Shown: positions 1-9,007, numbered from the stretch's first letter. The stretch: DNA of 64,000 nucleotides from Streptomyces sp. AC550_RSS872 (GCF_019049285.1 NZ_JAGMUL010000120.1:46983-110982); one strand, 5' to 3'. The notes: generated by a model not told the origin, from the sequence alone. Numbers and translations are program-made.

Positions 1-1
1 T

Positions 2-398
2 CAAAGGCGCAAACGCCATCTGATCACCGACACCCTCGGCCTGGTCCTGGCCGTCCTGGTGACCGCCGCGAACGTCCACGACACCGTCGACGGAACGTAT
101 CTGCTCGACGACCTGGCGGCGCGTCATCCCAGCGTGGTCAAGGTCTGGGCCGACGGCGGCTACCAGAGCAGCATCTTCAATCACGGTGCCGGCCACGGCA
201 TCGACGTCGAGGTCGTGCAACGGACCCGGACGAAGGGGTTCGAGCCGCTGCCAAAGCGGTGGGTGATCGAGCGGACCTTCGGCTGGCTGATGCAGCGCCG
301 CCGCCTGGCGCGGGACTACGAAGCCCTCCCGCAGAGATCCCGGACGATGATCCACTGGGGCGATGGCTAACAAAATGTCCCGCGAGTTGCTCTCTTAG
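2..398 (+). pseudogene. 3' part of an IS5-type transposase gene, frameshifted near its end (mobile element remnant)
   Basis: The reading frame is already open at the window edge and continues with RRKRHLITDT, then a DGGYQS block and the C-terminal ERTFGWLMQRRRLARDYEAL block, which is the catalytic-Glu region of IS5-group DDE transposases. In this frame the protein ends at 368-370 after IHWGDG. Dropping one G from the GGGG run at 357-360 restores the ending IHWAMANKMSRELLS with a stop at 396-398, which looks more like normal family C-termini (MIHxAMxxLM). So the copy is probably broken by a +1 insertion, or a sequencing error. The 5' part lies outside the window and I could not define a terminal inverted repeat. 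Confidence 0.7.
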
Positions 399-642
399 TC
401 AGCACCAAACCAGCACGGGAGTCAGCACGCCAGCATCAAATCACCCCGAATGACGCAACAAGGACACTGCCCGTTCTGCCATCGATCAGGCCCTCGGGAC
501 GGCCGTCGAAGCACCGGCATAGGGGCAACACGCACACCTCGTCCGCGAACTATGTAGTCCCACCACATGTGCCCCTGACCTGCAGATTCCTACGGTGTGC
601 GAACACGTACCCGTCTCCACCGCACACGAGGAAGTGGCGCAC
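399..642. other. Spacer between IS remnant and MHS transporter
   Basis: No convincing gene. It presumably holds the right end of the IS element and the promoter of the transporter. I see no clear -35/-10 pair or operator palindrome. The only recognisable signal is the ribosome binding site GAGGAAG at 628-634. Confidence 0.5.
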
Positions 643-2028
643 ATGGCCTCCGGAACCACCGCTCCCCCACCACCCGCGAACCTCCGTCGCATCGTCGCCG
701 CCAGCCTCATCGGCACCACCATCGAGTGGTACGACTTCTTCCTCTACGGCTCCGCCGCCGCCCTCGTCTTCAACAAGCTGTTCTTCCCGGACTCCGACCC
801 GGTCGTCGGCACTCTCCTGTCGTTTCTGACGTACGCCGTCGGATTCGCCGCCCGTCCATTGGGCGCGCTGGTCTTCGGGCACTACGGTGACCGGCTCGGA
901 CGCAAGAAGCTGCTGGTGTTGAGCCTGCTGCTGATGGGCGGGGCGACGTTCGCGATCGGGCTGCTGCCGACCCACGCGACCATCGGGTCCGCGGCGCCCG
1001 TGCTGCTGACCGTGCTGCGCCTGGTGCAGGGCTTCGCGCTCGGTGGTGAGTGGGGCGGGGCCGTGCTGTTGGTGTCCGAGCACGGGGACGCGCGGCGGCG
1101 TGGTTTCTGGGCCTCGTGGCCGCAGACCGGCGCACCCGCGGGGCAGCTGCTGGCCACCGGAGTGCTGTCCCTGCTGACGGCCCTGCTGTCGGACAGCGCC
1201 TTCGGCAGCTGGGGCTGGCGCATCCCCTTCCTCCTGTCCGGCGTACTCGTGATCGTCGGTTTGTGGATTCGTCTGTCTGTCGATGAATCGCCCGTCTTCA
1301 AGCAGGCGTTGGCACAGGCGGAGGCACGCAAGGTCACGCAGACGGCTGACGCCGAGAAGCTGCCGTTGGTCTCCGTGCTGCGGCACCACTGGCGTGATGT
1401 GCTGGTGGCGATGGGCGCGCGGATGGCGGAGAACATCAGCTACTACGTCATCACCGCGTTCATCCTCGTCTACGCCACCACGTCGGCCGGTGTCTCCAAG
1501 CAGACCGCTCTCAACGCCGTGCTCATCGCCTCCGCCGTGCACTTCGCGGTCATTCCCGCCTGGGGCGCTCTGTCGGACCGGATCGGCCGTCGTCCCGTCT
1601 ACCTGCTGGGCGCCGCCGGCGTCGGGCTGTGGATGTTCCCGTTCTTCTCACTCATCGACACCGGCGGTTTCGGCAACCTGATCCTCGCCGTGACCGTGGG
1701 CCTCGTCCTGCACGGCGCCATGTACGCGCCCCAGGCGGCCTTCTTCTCCGAGATGTTCGCGACCCGGATGCGCTACTCCGGTGCCTCGATCGGTGCCCAG
1801 TTCGCCTCGGTCGCGGCGGGCGCGCCGGCACCGCTGATCGCGACCGCGCTGCTGGCCGACTACGACAGCTCCACCCCGATCGCCCTGTACGTCATCGCCG
1901 CGGCCGTCCTGACGTTGATCGCGGTCGGCGCGGCCAAGGAGACCCGTCACCGGGACCTGGCCGACATCGACTCCCCGACCGACGCGGAGCCGACGGCGGC
2001 CCGGGCGGCGGACGCGCGCATCGTCTGA
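643..2028 (+). CDS. MFS transporter, metabolite:H+ symporter (MHS) family
   Basis: A 461-residue integral membrane protein with twelve predicted hydrophobic segments. It opens with ASLIGTTIEWYDFFLYG, the hallmark of MHS symporters (KgtP/ProP/ShiA type), and has the loop 2-3 motif GHYGDRLGRKK and its repeat in the second half, GALSDRIGRRP. These proteins import organic acids or osmolytes with protons. I chose ATG 643 because GAGGAAG lies 8 bases upstream; a GTG at 595 would add 16 residues without a good ribosome binding site. It converges with the PucR gene and lies one gene from a 3-hydroxybutyrate dehydrogenase gene, so a short-chain hydroxy acid such as 3-hydroxybutyrate is a reasonable inferred substrate. 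Confidence 0.85.
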   Translation: MASGTTAPPPPANLRRIVAASLIGTTIEWYDFFLYGSAAALVFNKLFFPDSDPVVGTLLSFLTYAVGFAARPLGALVFGHYGDRLGRKKLLVLSLLLMGGATFAIGLLPTHATIGSAAPVLLTVLRLVQGFALGGEWGGAVLLVSEHGDARRRGFWASWPQTGAPAGQLLATGVLSLLTALLSDSAFGSWGWRIPFLLSGVLVIVGLWIRLSVDESPVFKQALAQAEARKVTQTADAEKLPLVSVLRHHWRDVLVAMGARMAENISYYVITAFILVYATTSAGVSKQTALNAVLIASAVHFAVIPAWGALSDRIGRRPVYLLGAAGVGLWMFPFFSLIDTGGFGNLILAVTVGLVLHGAMYAPQAAFFSEMFATRMRYSGASIGAQFASVAAGAPAPLIATALLADYDSSTPIALYVIAAAVLTLIAVGAAKETRHRDLADIDSPTDAEPTAARAADARIV

Positions 2029-2096
2029 TCCACCCAGCGTCCACCGCGCACACTGCCCCTTCCCGGCAGCGCCCCGTACGCCCGCGCGTGCGGGGG

Positions 2097-4061
2097 TCAG
2101 CGCTGTGCCGGTGCCGACAACCGGTGCAGGCGCAGGGCCAGTTGGATCTCCAGGGCGCGGGCGGGGCTCTGCCAGTCGTCGCCGAGGAGGCGGCCGACGC
2201 GCTCCAGGCGCTGGGCGACCGTGTTCACATGGACGTGCAGTTCGTCCTTGGTGCGGGCCGGGCTCATCCCGCTGGCGAAGTACGCGTCGACGGTGCGCAG
2301 CAGGTCGGTGCCGCGCCGTTCGTCGTAGGCGACGACCTGGCCGATCGTGCGGTCGACGAAGCCCGCGATGTCCCGGTCGCCGGCCAGCAGCAGCCCCACG
2401 AACCCGAAGTCCTCGGCGGCGGCGCCGTCGCCAGAGCGGCCGAGCAGTCGCAGGGCGTCGAGGCAGCGCCGGCCCTCCTCGTAGGCGGCGGCCACGGCGT
2501 CCGGGTGGGCGGCCAGGGCCTCGACCGGGGCGGAGGCACCGACGGTGACCGCCTCGTGGACGGCCGTGCCGAGGTGACGGGCGGTGCTGCGGGCCAGGGT
2601 GGTGGCGGTGTCTCCCGCAGCGAGGGGCAGGAGCAGGACCGTGCCGCCGTCGCGCGCGGCCGCCAGGCCGTGCCGGGTCGCGGCGAGGTGGGACGCGGCG
2701 GACCACAGGCGTCTGCGGGCGGCCGCCTCCTGGTCGGCGTCGGCCGATGTGGCGTCGAGGCGGGCGGCGAGGACGACATGGGTGGCGTCGAGGTCGGCGT
2801 CCAGCCGCGCCGCACGCTCGCGCAGCAGACGCGGGTCGCGGTCGCGGGCGTCGAGCAGATCGTCCAGCAGCTCGCCCCGGACCCGCTGTTCGGCCTCGGC
2901 GGCGGAGCGGCGGGCGAGCAGCAGGAGGGAGGTGACCATCGCGGCCCGCTCCAGGGTGCGCTGGTCGACGGGGTCGAGGCCGGGGTGACCGCGCAGGACC
3001 AGCGCGCCGAGCAGCTCTCCGCCCGCTGCCACGGCGGCGATCCAGTCGTCGTCGTGTCGTACCGCGTGGCCTTCGACGCGGGAGATCTCCAGGGCGTCGG
3101 CCGGTGCGGCGGTGGCCTCCGCGAACTCGACCGTTCCGTCGAGGACTTCGGAGACCGCGGCGGCCACGTCGTGCACGCCTCCGCCGCGCAGCACGAGTTC
3201 GGCGAGCCGGTCGTGCACGTCGGAGGCCCGTTCGATGACTCCGCTGCGGTCCTGGATGATCTCGTTGGCCCGTTCCAGGTCGGCGAGGGCCGAGCGGGTC
3301 TCGGTGAGCAGGTTCGCGGTGTCGATGGCGGCTGCGGCGAGGGCGGCGAAGGAGCCGAGCAGCGCGATCTGCTCTCGTTCGAAGACCCGCGCCCGTCGGT
3401 CCGCGGCGAACAGGACGCCGATGACATGGTGTCCCAGCATCAAGGGCACCCCGAGAATGGCGACCAGTCCCTCGTCGCGCACGCCGGAATCGATGGTGAG
3501 GGTGTGCTGGAAGCGGTCGTCCTTGAAGTAGTCGTCGGTGACATAGGGGCGGGCTGTCTGCGCGACGAGGCCGCCCAGGCCCTCCCCCATGCCGAGCCGC
3601 AGCTGCTGGAAGCGGGCGGCGACGGATCCCTCGGTCACCCGCATATAGGTGTCGCCCCTGGCCGGGTCGTTCAGGCTGAGATAGGCGACGTCCGTGCCGA
3701 GCAGCGACCGGGCGCGCTGCACGATCGCCTGGAGCACGGCATCGAGGTCCCGCAGGCCGGCCAGGTCGTGGGCCGTCTCGAACAGGGCCGACAGTTCGGC
3801 CTCGCGCCTGCGCCGTCCCTCCAGCTCGGAGCGCACGCGCAGCGCGAGCAGCCTGGCCTGTTCGAGGGCGACGATCCGCTCGGTGGAGCAGCCCTCGGCG
3901 CGGGCGAGCAGCACCGGCTGCTCATAGGCGTCGGCGGATGCGCCCCGGGCCAGCAGCTCCAGGAACGGCGTCTCCGCGCTGCTCAGGGGCGCTCCGGCAG
4001 GGGCTGCGGAGCGCTCGGCGGGGTGCACGTGATCGCGAGACATGCCGACAGGATTGCTCAT
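2097..4061 (-). CDS. GAF-domain PucR-type transcriptional regulator
   Basis: 654 residues. A GAF-type sensory domain spans roughly residues 95-235 (ELSALFETAHDLAGL to FAALAAAAIDTANLL), followed by a short helical linker. The C-terminal PucR-type helix-turn-helix is near residues 590-650 (DLLRTVDAYF, LHVHVNTVAQRLERV). Such proteins sense a small molecule and control nearby catabolic genes. It follows bdhA on the same strand after a 59-base gap, so the two are probably co-transcribed, and it converges on the MHS transporter gene. Control of bdhA and the transporter in response to a hydroxy acid is an inference. An internal ATG six codons in is an alternative start. Confidence 0.85.
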   Translation of the reverse strand: MSNPVGMSRDHVHPAERSAAPAGAPLSSAETPFLELLARGASADAYEQPVLLARAEGCSTERIVALEQARLLALRVRSELEGRRRREAELSALFETAHDLAGLRDLDAVLQAIVQRARSLLGTDVAYLSLNDPARGDTYMRVTEGSVAARFQQLRLGMGEGLGGLVAQTARPYVTDDYFKDDRFQHTLTIDSGVRDEGLVAILGVPLMLGHHVIGVLFAADRRARVFEREQIALLGSFAALAAAAIDTANLLTETRSALADLERANEIIQDRSGVIERASDVHDRLAELVLRGGGVHDVAAAVSEVLDGTVEFAEATAAPADALEISRVEGHAVRHDDDWIAAVAAGGELLGALVLRGHPGLDPVDQRTLERAAMVTSLLLLARRSAAEAEQRVRGELLDDLLDARDRDPRLLRERAARLDADLDATHVVLAARLDATSADADQEAAARRRLWSAASHLAATRHGLAAARDGGTVLLLPLAAGDTATTLARSTARHLGTAVHEAVTVGASAPVEALAAHPDAVAAAYEEGRRCLDALRLLGRSGDGAAAEDFGFVGLLLAGDRDIAGFVDRTIGQVVAYDERRGTDLLRTVDAYFASGMSPARTKDELHVHVNTVAQRLERVGRLLGDDWQSPARALEIQLALRLHRLSAPAQR

Positions 4062-4120
4062 CGCACCGCCATCCCGTCAGCCCTGTGGATAACTCGGAAT
4101 TCCGCCGCCCTCTCGGCCGG

Positions 4121-4930
4121 TCAGTGCGCTGTCCAGCCGCCGTCGAGCACGAGCGACGTACCGGTCACGAAGGAGGCGTGCGGACTGCACAGATACGCCA
4201 CGGCCTCGGCGACGTCCTCCGGTTCGATGAGCCGCTTGACCGCGCTGTCCTGCAACAGCACCTCGGAGAGCACCCGTTCCTCGGGAAGCCCGTGAGCCCG
4301 GGCCTGGTCGGCGAGTTGCTTCTCGACCAGTGGGGTGCGCACATAGGCGGGGTTCACACAGTTGGAGGTGACGCCATGGGGTGCGCCCTCCAGGGCGGCG
4401 GTCTTGGAGAGTCCTTCCAGGCCATGTTTGGCGGCCACATAGGCCGACTTGAAAGCCGAGGCGCGCAGCCCATGTACGGAGGACACATTGACGATCCGGC
4501 CCCAGCCCTGCCCGTACATATGGGGCAGGGCTCCACGGATGAGCCGGAACGGTGCCTCCAGCATCACGGTGAGCACCGTGTGGAAGCCCTCGGGCGGGAA
4601 CTCCTCGATGGGACGCACCAGTTGCAGCCCGGCGTTGTTCACGAGGACATCGGTGCCGGCGGCTGCGAGTTCGGCGGCGTTCAGGTCGGTGAGATCGAGG
4701 ACGTGCGGTTCGACGGCCCCCGCGATGCCCCGGGCCGCTTCGGCGAGCTCCTCAAGACCGGCGGCGTCCCGGTCGACCGCTCTCACCTTGGCCCCAGCTG
4801 CCGCGAGCCGTAGCGCGCAGGCACGGCCGATACCGCCGGCGGCGCCGGTGACGAGGGCGGTGCGGCCGCCGAGGTCGAGCGGGAGGGGCAAGGACGAGCC
4901 TTGGGCCGGGAGGATGCTGCGCGGGGTCAT
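4121..4930 (-). CDS. bdhA: 3-hydroxybutyrate dehydrogenase (short-chain dehydrogenase/reductase)
   Basis: 269 residues with a full classical SDR fold. The NAD-binding TGAAGGIG is at about residues 28-35, NNAGLQ follows, the catalytic Ser is in NVSSVHGL, and the catalytic Tyr/Lys is in AYVAAKHG. The stretches KSAYVAAKHGLEGLSK and TPLVEKQLADQA resemble bacterial D-3-hydroxybutyrate dehydrogenases, which oxidise 3-hydroxybutyrate to acetoacetate with NAD+. There is no ribosome binding site; instead TAGGGT sits 6 bases before the ATG, so the mRNA is probably leaderless. It heads an apparent operon with the PucR gene. Confidence 0.85.
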   Translation of the reverse strand: MTPRSILPAQGSSLPLPLDLGGRTALVTGAAGGIGRACALRLAAAGAKVRAVDRDAAGLEELAEAARGIAGAVEPHVLDLTDLNAAELAAAGTDVLVNNAGLQLVRPIEEFPPEGFHTVLTVMLEAPFRLIRGALPHMYGQGWGRIVNVSSVHGLRASAFKSAYVAAKHGLEGLSKTAALEGAPHGVTSNCVNPAYVRTPLVEKQLADQARAHGLPEERVLSEVLLQDSAVKRLIEPEDVAEAVAYLCSPHASFVTGTSLVLDGGWTAH

Positions 4931-4936
4931 GGCTCG

Positions 4937-4942
4937 ACCCTA
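4937..4942 (-). promoter_or_regulatory. Putative -10 element of a leaderless bdhA promoter
   Basis: TAGGGT (fits TANNNT) lies six bases before the ATG at 4930, where a ribosome binding site would otherwise be expected. Transcription would start at or next to the start codon. I see no good -35. Confidence 0.45.
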
Positions 4943-4984
4943 GACAGCACCCTCGCCAGGCCACATATGGTCACAACCCATACT

Positions 4985-5464
4985 TCAGTCCGAGCTCATG
5001 GGCTCGAACCACGTGGGTTCATCGCACTGTGCCTGCTTGATCCGGAACAGCTGACGCTCGCCCATCGCGGGCAGCGCGTCCACCTCGAACCAGCCCACCT
5101 GAAGGGATTCGTCGTCGTTCACGCGTGCCTCGCCGCCGACGGCACGGCAGCGGAAGGTGATGTCCATGAACTGGCACATGTCACCGTTGGGATAGGTGAC
5201 CTCACCGCCCGACCTGACCAGGACGATCCGCTCGGCGACACAGTGGACCCCCGTCTCCTCGTACACCTCCCGCACGGCGGCGACCGCGGGCTGCTCGCCC
5301 GGGTCCGGGATACCGTTGATCACCGTCCACTCACCGTTGTCCGCGCGCTGCCCCAGCAGGACCCGGCCGTCGTCGTCGAAGACGACGGCGCTGACTCCGG
5401 GGAGCCACAGCATCTGATGACCGGCGGAGGCCCGGATCGTACGAATGAAATCAGGAGTAGCCAT
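4985..5464 (-). CDS. Nudix hydrolase
   Basis: 159 residues. The Nudix box runs from G51 to V73 (G-x5-E-x7-REVYEETGV), with the metal-binding REVYEE at 65-70. Members hydrolyse nucleoside diphosphates linked to another moiety. The C-terminal CDEPTWFEPMSSD tail occurs in actinobacterial Nudix proteins of unknown substrate, so I do not name one. The start is ATG 5464 because the protein begins there with a normal ATPDFIRTIR lead and TAGGGT lies 7 bases upstream, again a leaderless arrangement. A strong hairpin separates it from the upstream lnt gene, so it is a separate transcription unit. Confidence 0.85.
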   Translation of the reverse strand: MATPDFIRTIRASAGHQMLWLPGVSAVVFDDDGRVLLGQRADNGEWTVINGIPDPGEQPAVAAVREVYEETGVHCVAERIVLVRSGGEVTYPNGDMCQFMDITFRCRAVGGEARVNDDESLQVGWFEVDALPAMGERQLFRIKQAQCDEPTWFEPMSSD

Positions 5465-5471
5465 GGCCCCG

Positions 5472-5477
5472 ACCCTA
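5472..5477 (-). promoter_or_regulatory. Putative -10 element of a leaderless Nudix gene promoter
   Basis: TAGGGT ends seven bases before ATG 5464. The stretch TAGGGTCG is shared with the bdhA promoter. Confidence 0.45.
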
Positions 5478-5493
5478 ACGGGCCGTTGGCGAT

Positions 5494-5515
5494 GCCCCCG
5501 GTGACTTCCGGGGGC
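5494..5515 (-). terminator. Hairpin terminator of lnt
   Basis: GCCCCCGG and CCGGGGGC form a perfect 8-bp stem with a 6-base loop, starting 17 bases past the lnt stop codon. There is no T-tract, which is common in high-GC actinobacteria. Confidence 0.65.
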
Positions 5516-5532
5516 GCACGTCCGGCGTACGG

Positions 5533-7143
5533 CTACAGGTCGCCCGCGCGTCGCGCCTTCAGTCCGGCGCCGATCGCCCAGCCAAGCCCGCCCGCGGCGA
5601 CCAGCAGCAGCGCGATCTCCGGCAGGATGCCGAGCCGCGTGGCCGGCGTCTCGCTGGAGCGCAGCGGCACCTTCTGGACCAGCGAGTCGGCCACGAACAT
5701 GCCCGTCTTCTGCGTGATCGTCCCGTCCGGCATGATGATCGCGCTGACGCCGCTGGTCACCGGGACGGTGACGGTCCGGCTGTGCTCGACGGCGCGGACG
5801 CGGGACATCGCGAGCTGCTGGTAGGTCATCTCGCTGCGGTCGAAGGTCGCGTTGTTGCTCGGCACGGAGATCATCTGGGCGCCGTCGGTGACCTCGGAGC
5901 GCACCGTCCAGTCGAAGGCCGCCTCGTAGCAGGTGACGAGGCCGACCTTGGCGCCGTCCATCGTGAACACACCGGGTTCGGTGCCCCGGCTGAAGTCCTG
6001 GCGGACCATCGACGTCCAGTTCTCGTTGATCGCCCCGACGATCGAGCGCAACGGCAGGTACTCGCCGAACGGCTGGATCTGCCGCTTGTCGTAGGTGTCG
6101 ACCGGCCCCTTGGCCGGGTCCCACAGGATCTGCTCGTTGAACAGCTTGCCGTCGCGTTCCACGACGCCGCCGACGGAGATGGGCACGCCGATCGCCTGGG
6201 CTGCGTTGTCGATGACGGCGCGGGCGTCGGGGTTGGCGAACGGGTCGATGTCGGATGAGTTCTCGGGCCACAGCACGAAGTCGGGCCGTTCGGCCTTGCC
6301 CGCCTTGACCTGGGCGGCCAGGCGCTCGGTCTCCCGCGCGTGGTAGTCCAGTACGGCTCGACGCTGGGCGTTGAAGTCCAGTCCGGCACGCGGCACGTTG
6401 CCCTGGATGACGGCGACGGTAGCGGTGCCGTTCTCCGCCTTGTCGCTGACCAGCGGGCGCGCGGCCACGGCGCCCACCACCGGTACGGCCACGCTCAGCA
6501 GGGCCACGGCAGCGGCGGATCGCTGTACGGCCCGGGTGCGCCGCCGCTCCAGGAGCAGACGGACGATCTCGTACAGGCCGAAGCCGCACAGGACGATCGC
6601 GAAGCCGAGCACGGGTGTGCCGCCCACCGCGGCGAGTGGCAGGAAGACGCCGTCGGCCTGGCCGAAGGCGATCTTGCCCCAGGGGAAGCCGTTGAACGGC
6701 GCACGCGCGCGTGCCGCTTCTCCGGCGATCCACAGTGCCGCCGCCCACAGGGGCGAGCCCGGGAGCTTCGACACCGCGGCGACTCCCGCGCCCACCAGCG
6801 CGACGAAGACCGCCTCGATCGCGGCCAGCGCGAGCCAGGGACCGGGTCCGACCTCCACTCCGGTCCACACCAGCAGCGGCAGCAGGAAGCCGAGGCCGAA
6901 GAGATAGCCGAGGCCCAGGCCCGCCTTCCAGCTGCGGCCGCGCAGCACCCAGCCGAAGACGGCGAAGGCAGGCAGGGCCAGCCACCACAGGGTGCGCGGC
7001 GGGAAGCTGACGTAGAGCAGCACTCCGGAGAGCGCGGCGGCGAGGGCCGGAACCAGGCGCACGAGCCGTGCCGCGCGCGAGACGGGCGCTGTCTGCGACG
7101 GCAGCTGGTCCGACTCGCCCACGGAAGTTGCGGTGACGGTCAC
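5533..7143 (-). CDS. lnt: Apolipoprotein N-acyltransferase
   Basis: 536 residues. Six to eight hydrophobic segments fill residues 30-230 and a carbon-nitrogen hydrolase domain follows from about 240. The catalytic triad of Lnt is visible: E294 in LWPENSS, K353 in YDKRQIQPFGEYLP and C405 in VTCYEAAF. A last membrane segment closes the protein. It N-acylates the lipid-modified cysteine of lipoproteins on the outer face of the membrane, which fits a window encoding several lipoproteins. The start is GTG 7143 (VTVTATSVGES), because upstream residues look like translated non-coding DNA; the ribosome binding site is weak. No polyprenol mannose synthase gene is adjacent. Confidence 0.85.
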   Translation of the reverse strand: MTVTATSVGESDQLPSQTAPVSRAARLVRLVPALAAALSGVLLYVSFPPRTLWWLALPAFAVFGWVLRGRSWKAGLGLGYLFGLGFLLPLLVWTGVEVGPGPWLALAAIEAVFVALVGAGVAAVSKLPGSPLWAAALWIAGEAARARAPFNGFPWGKIAFGQADGVFLPLAAVGGTPVLGFAIVLCGFGLYEIVRLLLERRRTRAVQRSAAAVALLSVAVPVVGAVAARPLVSDKAENGTATVAVIQGNVPRAGLDFNAQRRAVLDYHARETERLAAQVKAGKAERPDFVLWPENSSDIDPFANPDARAVIDNAAQAIGVPISVGGVVERDGKLFNEQILWDPAKGPVDTYDKRQIQPFGEYLPLRSIVGAINENWTSMVRQDFSRGTEPGVFTMDGAKVGLVTCYEAAFDWTVRSEVTDGAQMISVPSNNATFDRSEMTYQQLAMSRVRAVEHSRTVTVPVTSGVSAIIMPDGTITQKTGMFVADSLVQKVPLRSSETPATRLGILPEIALLLVAAGGLGWAIGAGLKARRAGDL

Positions 7144-7380
7144 TCCGGGAGTGTACGGCGGCTGACCTCGGCACCGACAGCGCGGTCCGTGGCGGCAGGG
7201 GGCCCGGGCCTGCCCTGTGGGCTGCATCGACTGTCGTTTCTGCACGAGACATCCACAAATCGACCATCAGCCGTTACGGTAAGCCGGAGCCTCAGTCGTA
7301 CCGGCCGGTCGGGTCCGGGCGAGCGGGGTCCGTCACAGGTCGGGGGACCGGGTTCGGGGGGCGGGGTGGATGTCACGGGG

Positions 7381-8454
7381 ATGACGTCTGCGGCAGGTCC
7401 GGATGAGGACAGCGACAGACGAAACGTTTCTGATGCGGCCGGCGTGGTGGTGCTGGGGGCCTGCGCCGCCTGGTCGCTGATCTCGGCCGCCGTGCACGGC
7501 GGCCGGCCGGAAGGGGTCCTGCTCGCGATCCTGGCGGTGGCCGCCGGCTATGCCGCGGGGCGGATGAGCGGGGCGCTGCTGTCGGTCGCCGCGCCCTGCG
7601 CCGGAGCACTGGCCGGAGTGGGCCTGACGGTGGGTGTTCCGCATCTGTCCCCCGGCCCGCAGATCGTCGACCCGCTGGGTCATGCCGGGGCCACGGCTGC
7701 CGTACTGACCCTCTCGGCCGGCGCCGCGTGCTCTGCCGCCTGGGGAACGGCGGTGCCGGCCCTGCGCCTGGGTCTGCGCGTGCTGGCCGCCGGGATCGCG
7801 GTGACGGCGGCCGTGCTGGGCTCGACCACCGGCTTCGTGGCCTGTTCCGCCGTCCTGCTGTGCTCGCTCGCCGCGGGCCACCTCCGCCGTCGTGGCGTGG
7901 GCATCGCGGGGCTCGCCCTGGCCGCTGCCTCGGTCACCGGTTTGACCTGGGCGGTCGCAGCGAGCGCGGTTGCCGACGGGCTCGCCGCCTGGCTGGAGGC
8001 TCAGCTCACCCCTCACCGGGTCGAGCTGTGGCGCGACGCCCTGGACATGGCAGGTCGGGAGCCCGCGCTGGGTGTGGGCCCGGGGCGCTTCGGGGAACTC
8101 AGTGCGACGGCCGGCGCGACGCTGCCGTCCGACGGCAAGCCCCACTCGGCGCCCTTGCAGCAAGCGGCGGAACAGGGAGTCGTCGGCGTACTGCTGCTGG
8201 CGGCGGCCTTCTGCTGGATGCTGTTCGCGCTGTGGCGCACGGCGCGCCCCACGCCGGTCGCGCTCACCGCGGGCACGGCCCTGACGGCGTTGGCGGCCAT
8301 CGCCGCGGTCGGCAACGCGCTCAGCTTCACCATGGTGTCGGTGGGCGCGGGCCTGCTGGCGGGGCTGGCCACGGCACGCCCGATCGCCGGCGATTCCGCG
8401 CAGCGCGAGATCGCCGCACGCGCGCGTGGCGATCGATCGGCCCCTGACGCGTAG
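7381..8454 (+). CDS. O-antigen-ligase-like membrane protein
   Basis: 357 residues, nearly all hydrophobic segments. Residues 213-232 (RVELWRDALDMAGREPALGV) and the following GPGRF match the loop motif of the Wzy/O-antigen ligase superfamily. Such proteins transfer or polymerise lipid-linked sugars outside the membrane. In Gram-positive bacteria the acceptor is unknown, so the exact role is open. ATG 7381 is the chosen start; GTG 7366 is possible because the G-rich run before it could serve either. It diverges from lnt across about 240 bases and converges with the next gene, whose stop lies four bases away. Confidence 0.65.
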   Translation: MTSAAGPDEDSDRRNVSDAAGVVVLGACAAWSLISAAVHGGRPEGVLLAILAVAAGYAAGRMSGALLSVAAPCAGALAGVGLTVGVPHLSPGPQIVDPLGHAGATAAVLTLSAGAACSAAWGTAVPALRLGLRVLAAGIAVTAAVLGSTTGFVACSAVLLCSLAAGHLRRRGVGIAGLALAAASVTGLTWAVAASAVADGLAAWLEAQLTPHRVELWRDALDMAGREPALGVGPGRFGELSATAGATLPSDGKPHSAPLQQAAEQGVVGVLLLAAAFCWMLFALWRTARPTPVALTAGTALTALAAIAAVGNALSFTMVSVGAGLLAGLATARPIAGDSAQREIAARARGDRSAPDA

Positions 8455-8467
8455 CGCTCAGAGCGCT
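8453..8467. terminator. Short palindrome between converging genes
   Basis: AGCGCTC and GAGCGCT flank a single A and contain both stop codons. It could form a small stem and act as a weak bidirectional terminator. The short usable loop makes this uncertain. Confidence 0.3.
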
Positions 8468-9000
8468 GGGCCGGCTGTCCGTGCGCGCAGCCGGTCCCTG
8501 ATGACCGTCACGGCAGCCTCGGCGTCGTCCACGGTGACCGTGAACGTGTGGCCGTCCCACAGCCGCAGTACCAGGCCCTCACCACGTCGTACGACGACCG
8601 CGGTGCCCTTCTCGGGCCGCCAGCGGTAGCCCCAGCCACCCCAGTGGCGCGGGGTGACGAGCGGGACGAAGTCGGCCCCCACGACCTCGGACAGCGGGAT
8701 ACGGCGGCGTGGCACACCGATGTGGCCGCAGCGCACCTCGAGACACTCGTGGTCGACCTTCAGGGCGACATGCACGAACGCCAGGGTTCCGAAGAGGACC
8801 AGCAACCCGGCCGCGATGCAGCCGACGACTGCCATGACGAGCGGGGCGACGCCGCCGGTCCACGGGGAGTCGACGGCCAGCTCGATTCCGAGCGCCATGC
8901 AGGCGCCGCCGACGAGCGCCAGCAGCCATTGGACCCGGTTGGTCGCCCGCCCGGTCCAGACATCGGGGTGCGGCTTCCTGCCGTGGGGGTGGTCCCTCAT
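8458..9000 (-). CDS. Two-helix membrane protein with a PH-like C-terminal domain
   Basis: 180 residues. Two membrane helices lie at about 24-43 and 50-75, followed by a cytoplasmic beta-rich domain (VDHECLEVRCG, RIPLSEVVGADF, GEGLVLRLWDGHTFTVTVDDAEA) with the layout of bacterial PH-like domains. The function is unknown. The start ATG 9000 has no ribosome binding site but TAACCT lies 7 bases upstream, suggesting a leaderless transcript. It converges with the O-antigen-ligase-like gene. Confidence 0.7.
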   Translation of the reverse strand: MRDHPHGRKPHPDVWTGRATNRVQWLLALVGGACMALGIELAVDSPWTGGVAPLVMAVVGCIAAGLLVLFGTLAFVHVALKVDHECLEVRCGHIGVPRRRIPLSEVVGADFVPLVTPRHWGGWGYRWRPEKGTAVVVRRGEGLVLRLWDGHTFTVTVDDAEAAVTVIRDRLRARTAGPAL

Positions 9001-9007
9001 GTCTATG

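Noticed and set aside
2081..2094. Small hairpin CCCGC-N4-GCGGG between the transporter and PucR genes
   Set aside because: A 5-bp stem is too weak to call a terminator with confidence, though it lies between converging genes.
1629..4295. A long open frame on the plus strand (888 codons) over the PucR gene and transporter end
   Set aside because: Its residues are low-complexity Gly/Arg/Ala and it is antisense to a clearly structured regulator. Such frames arise from high GC content.
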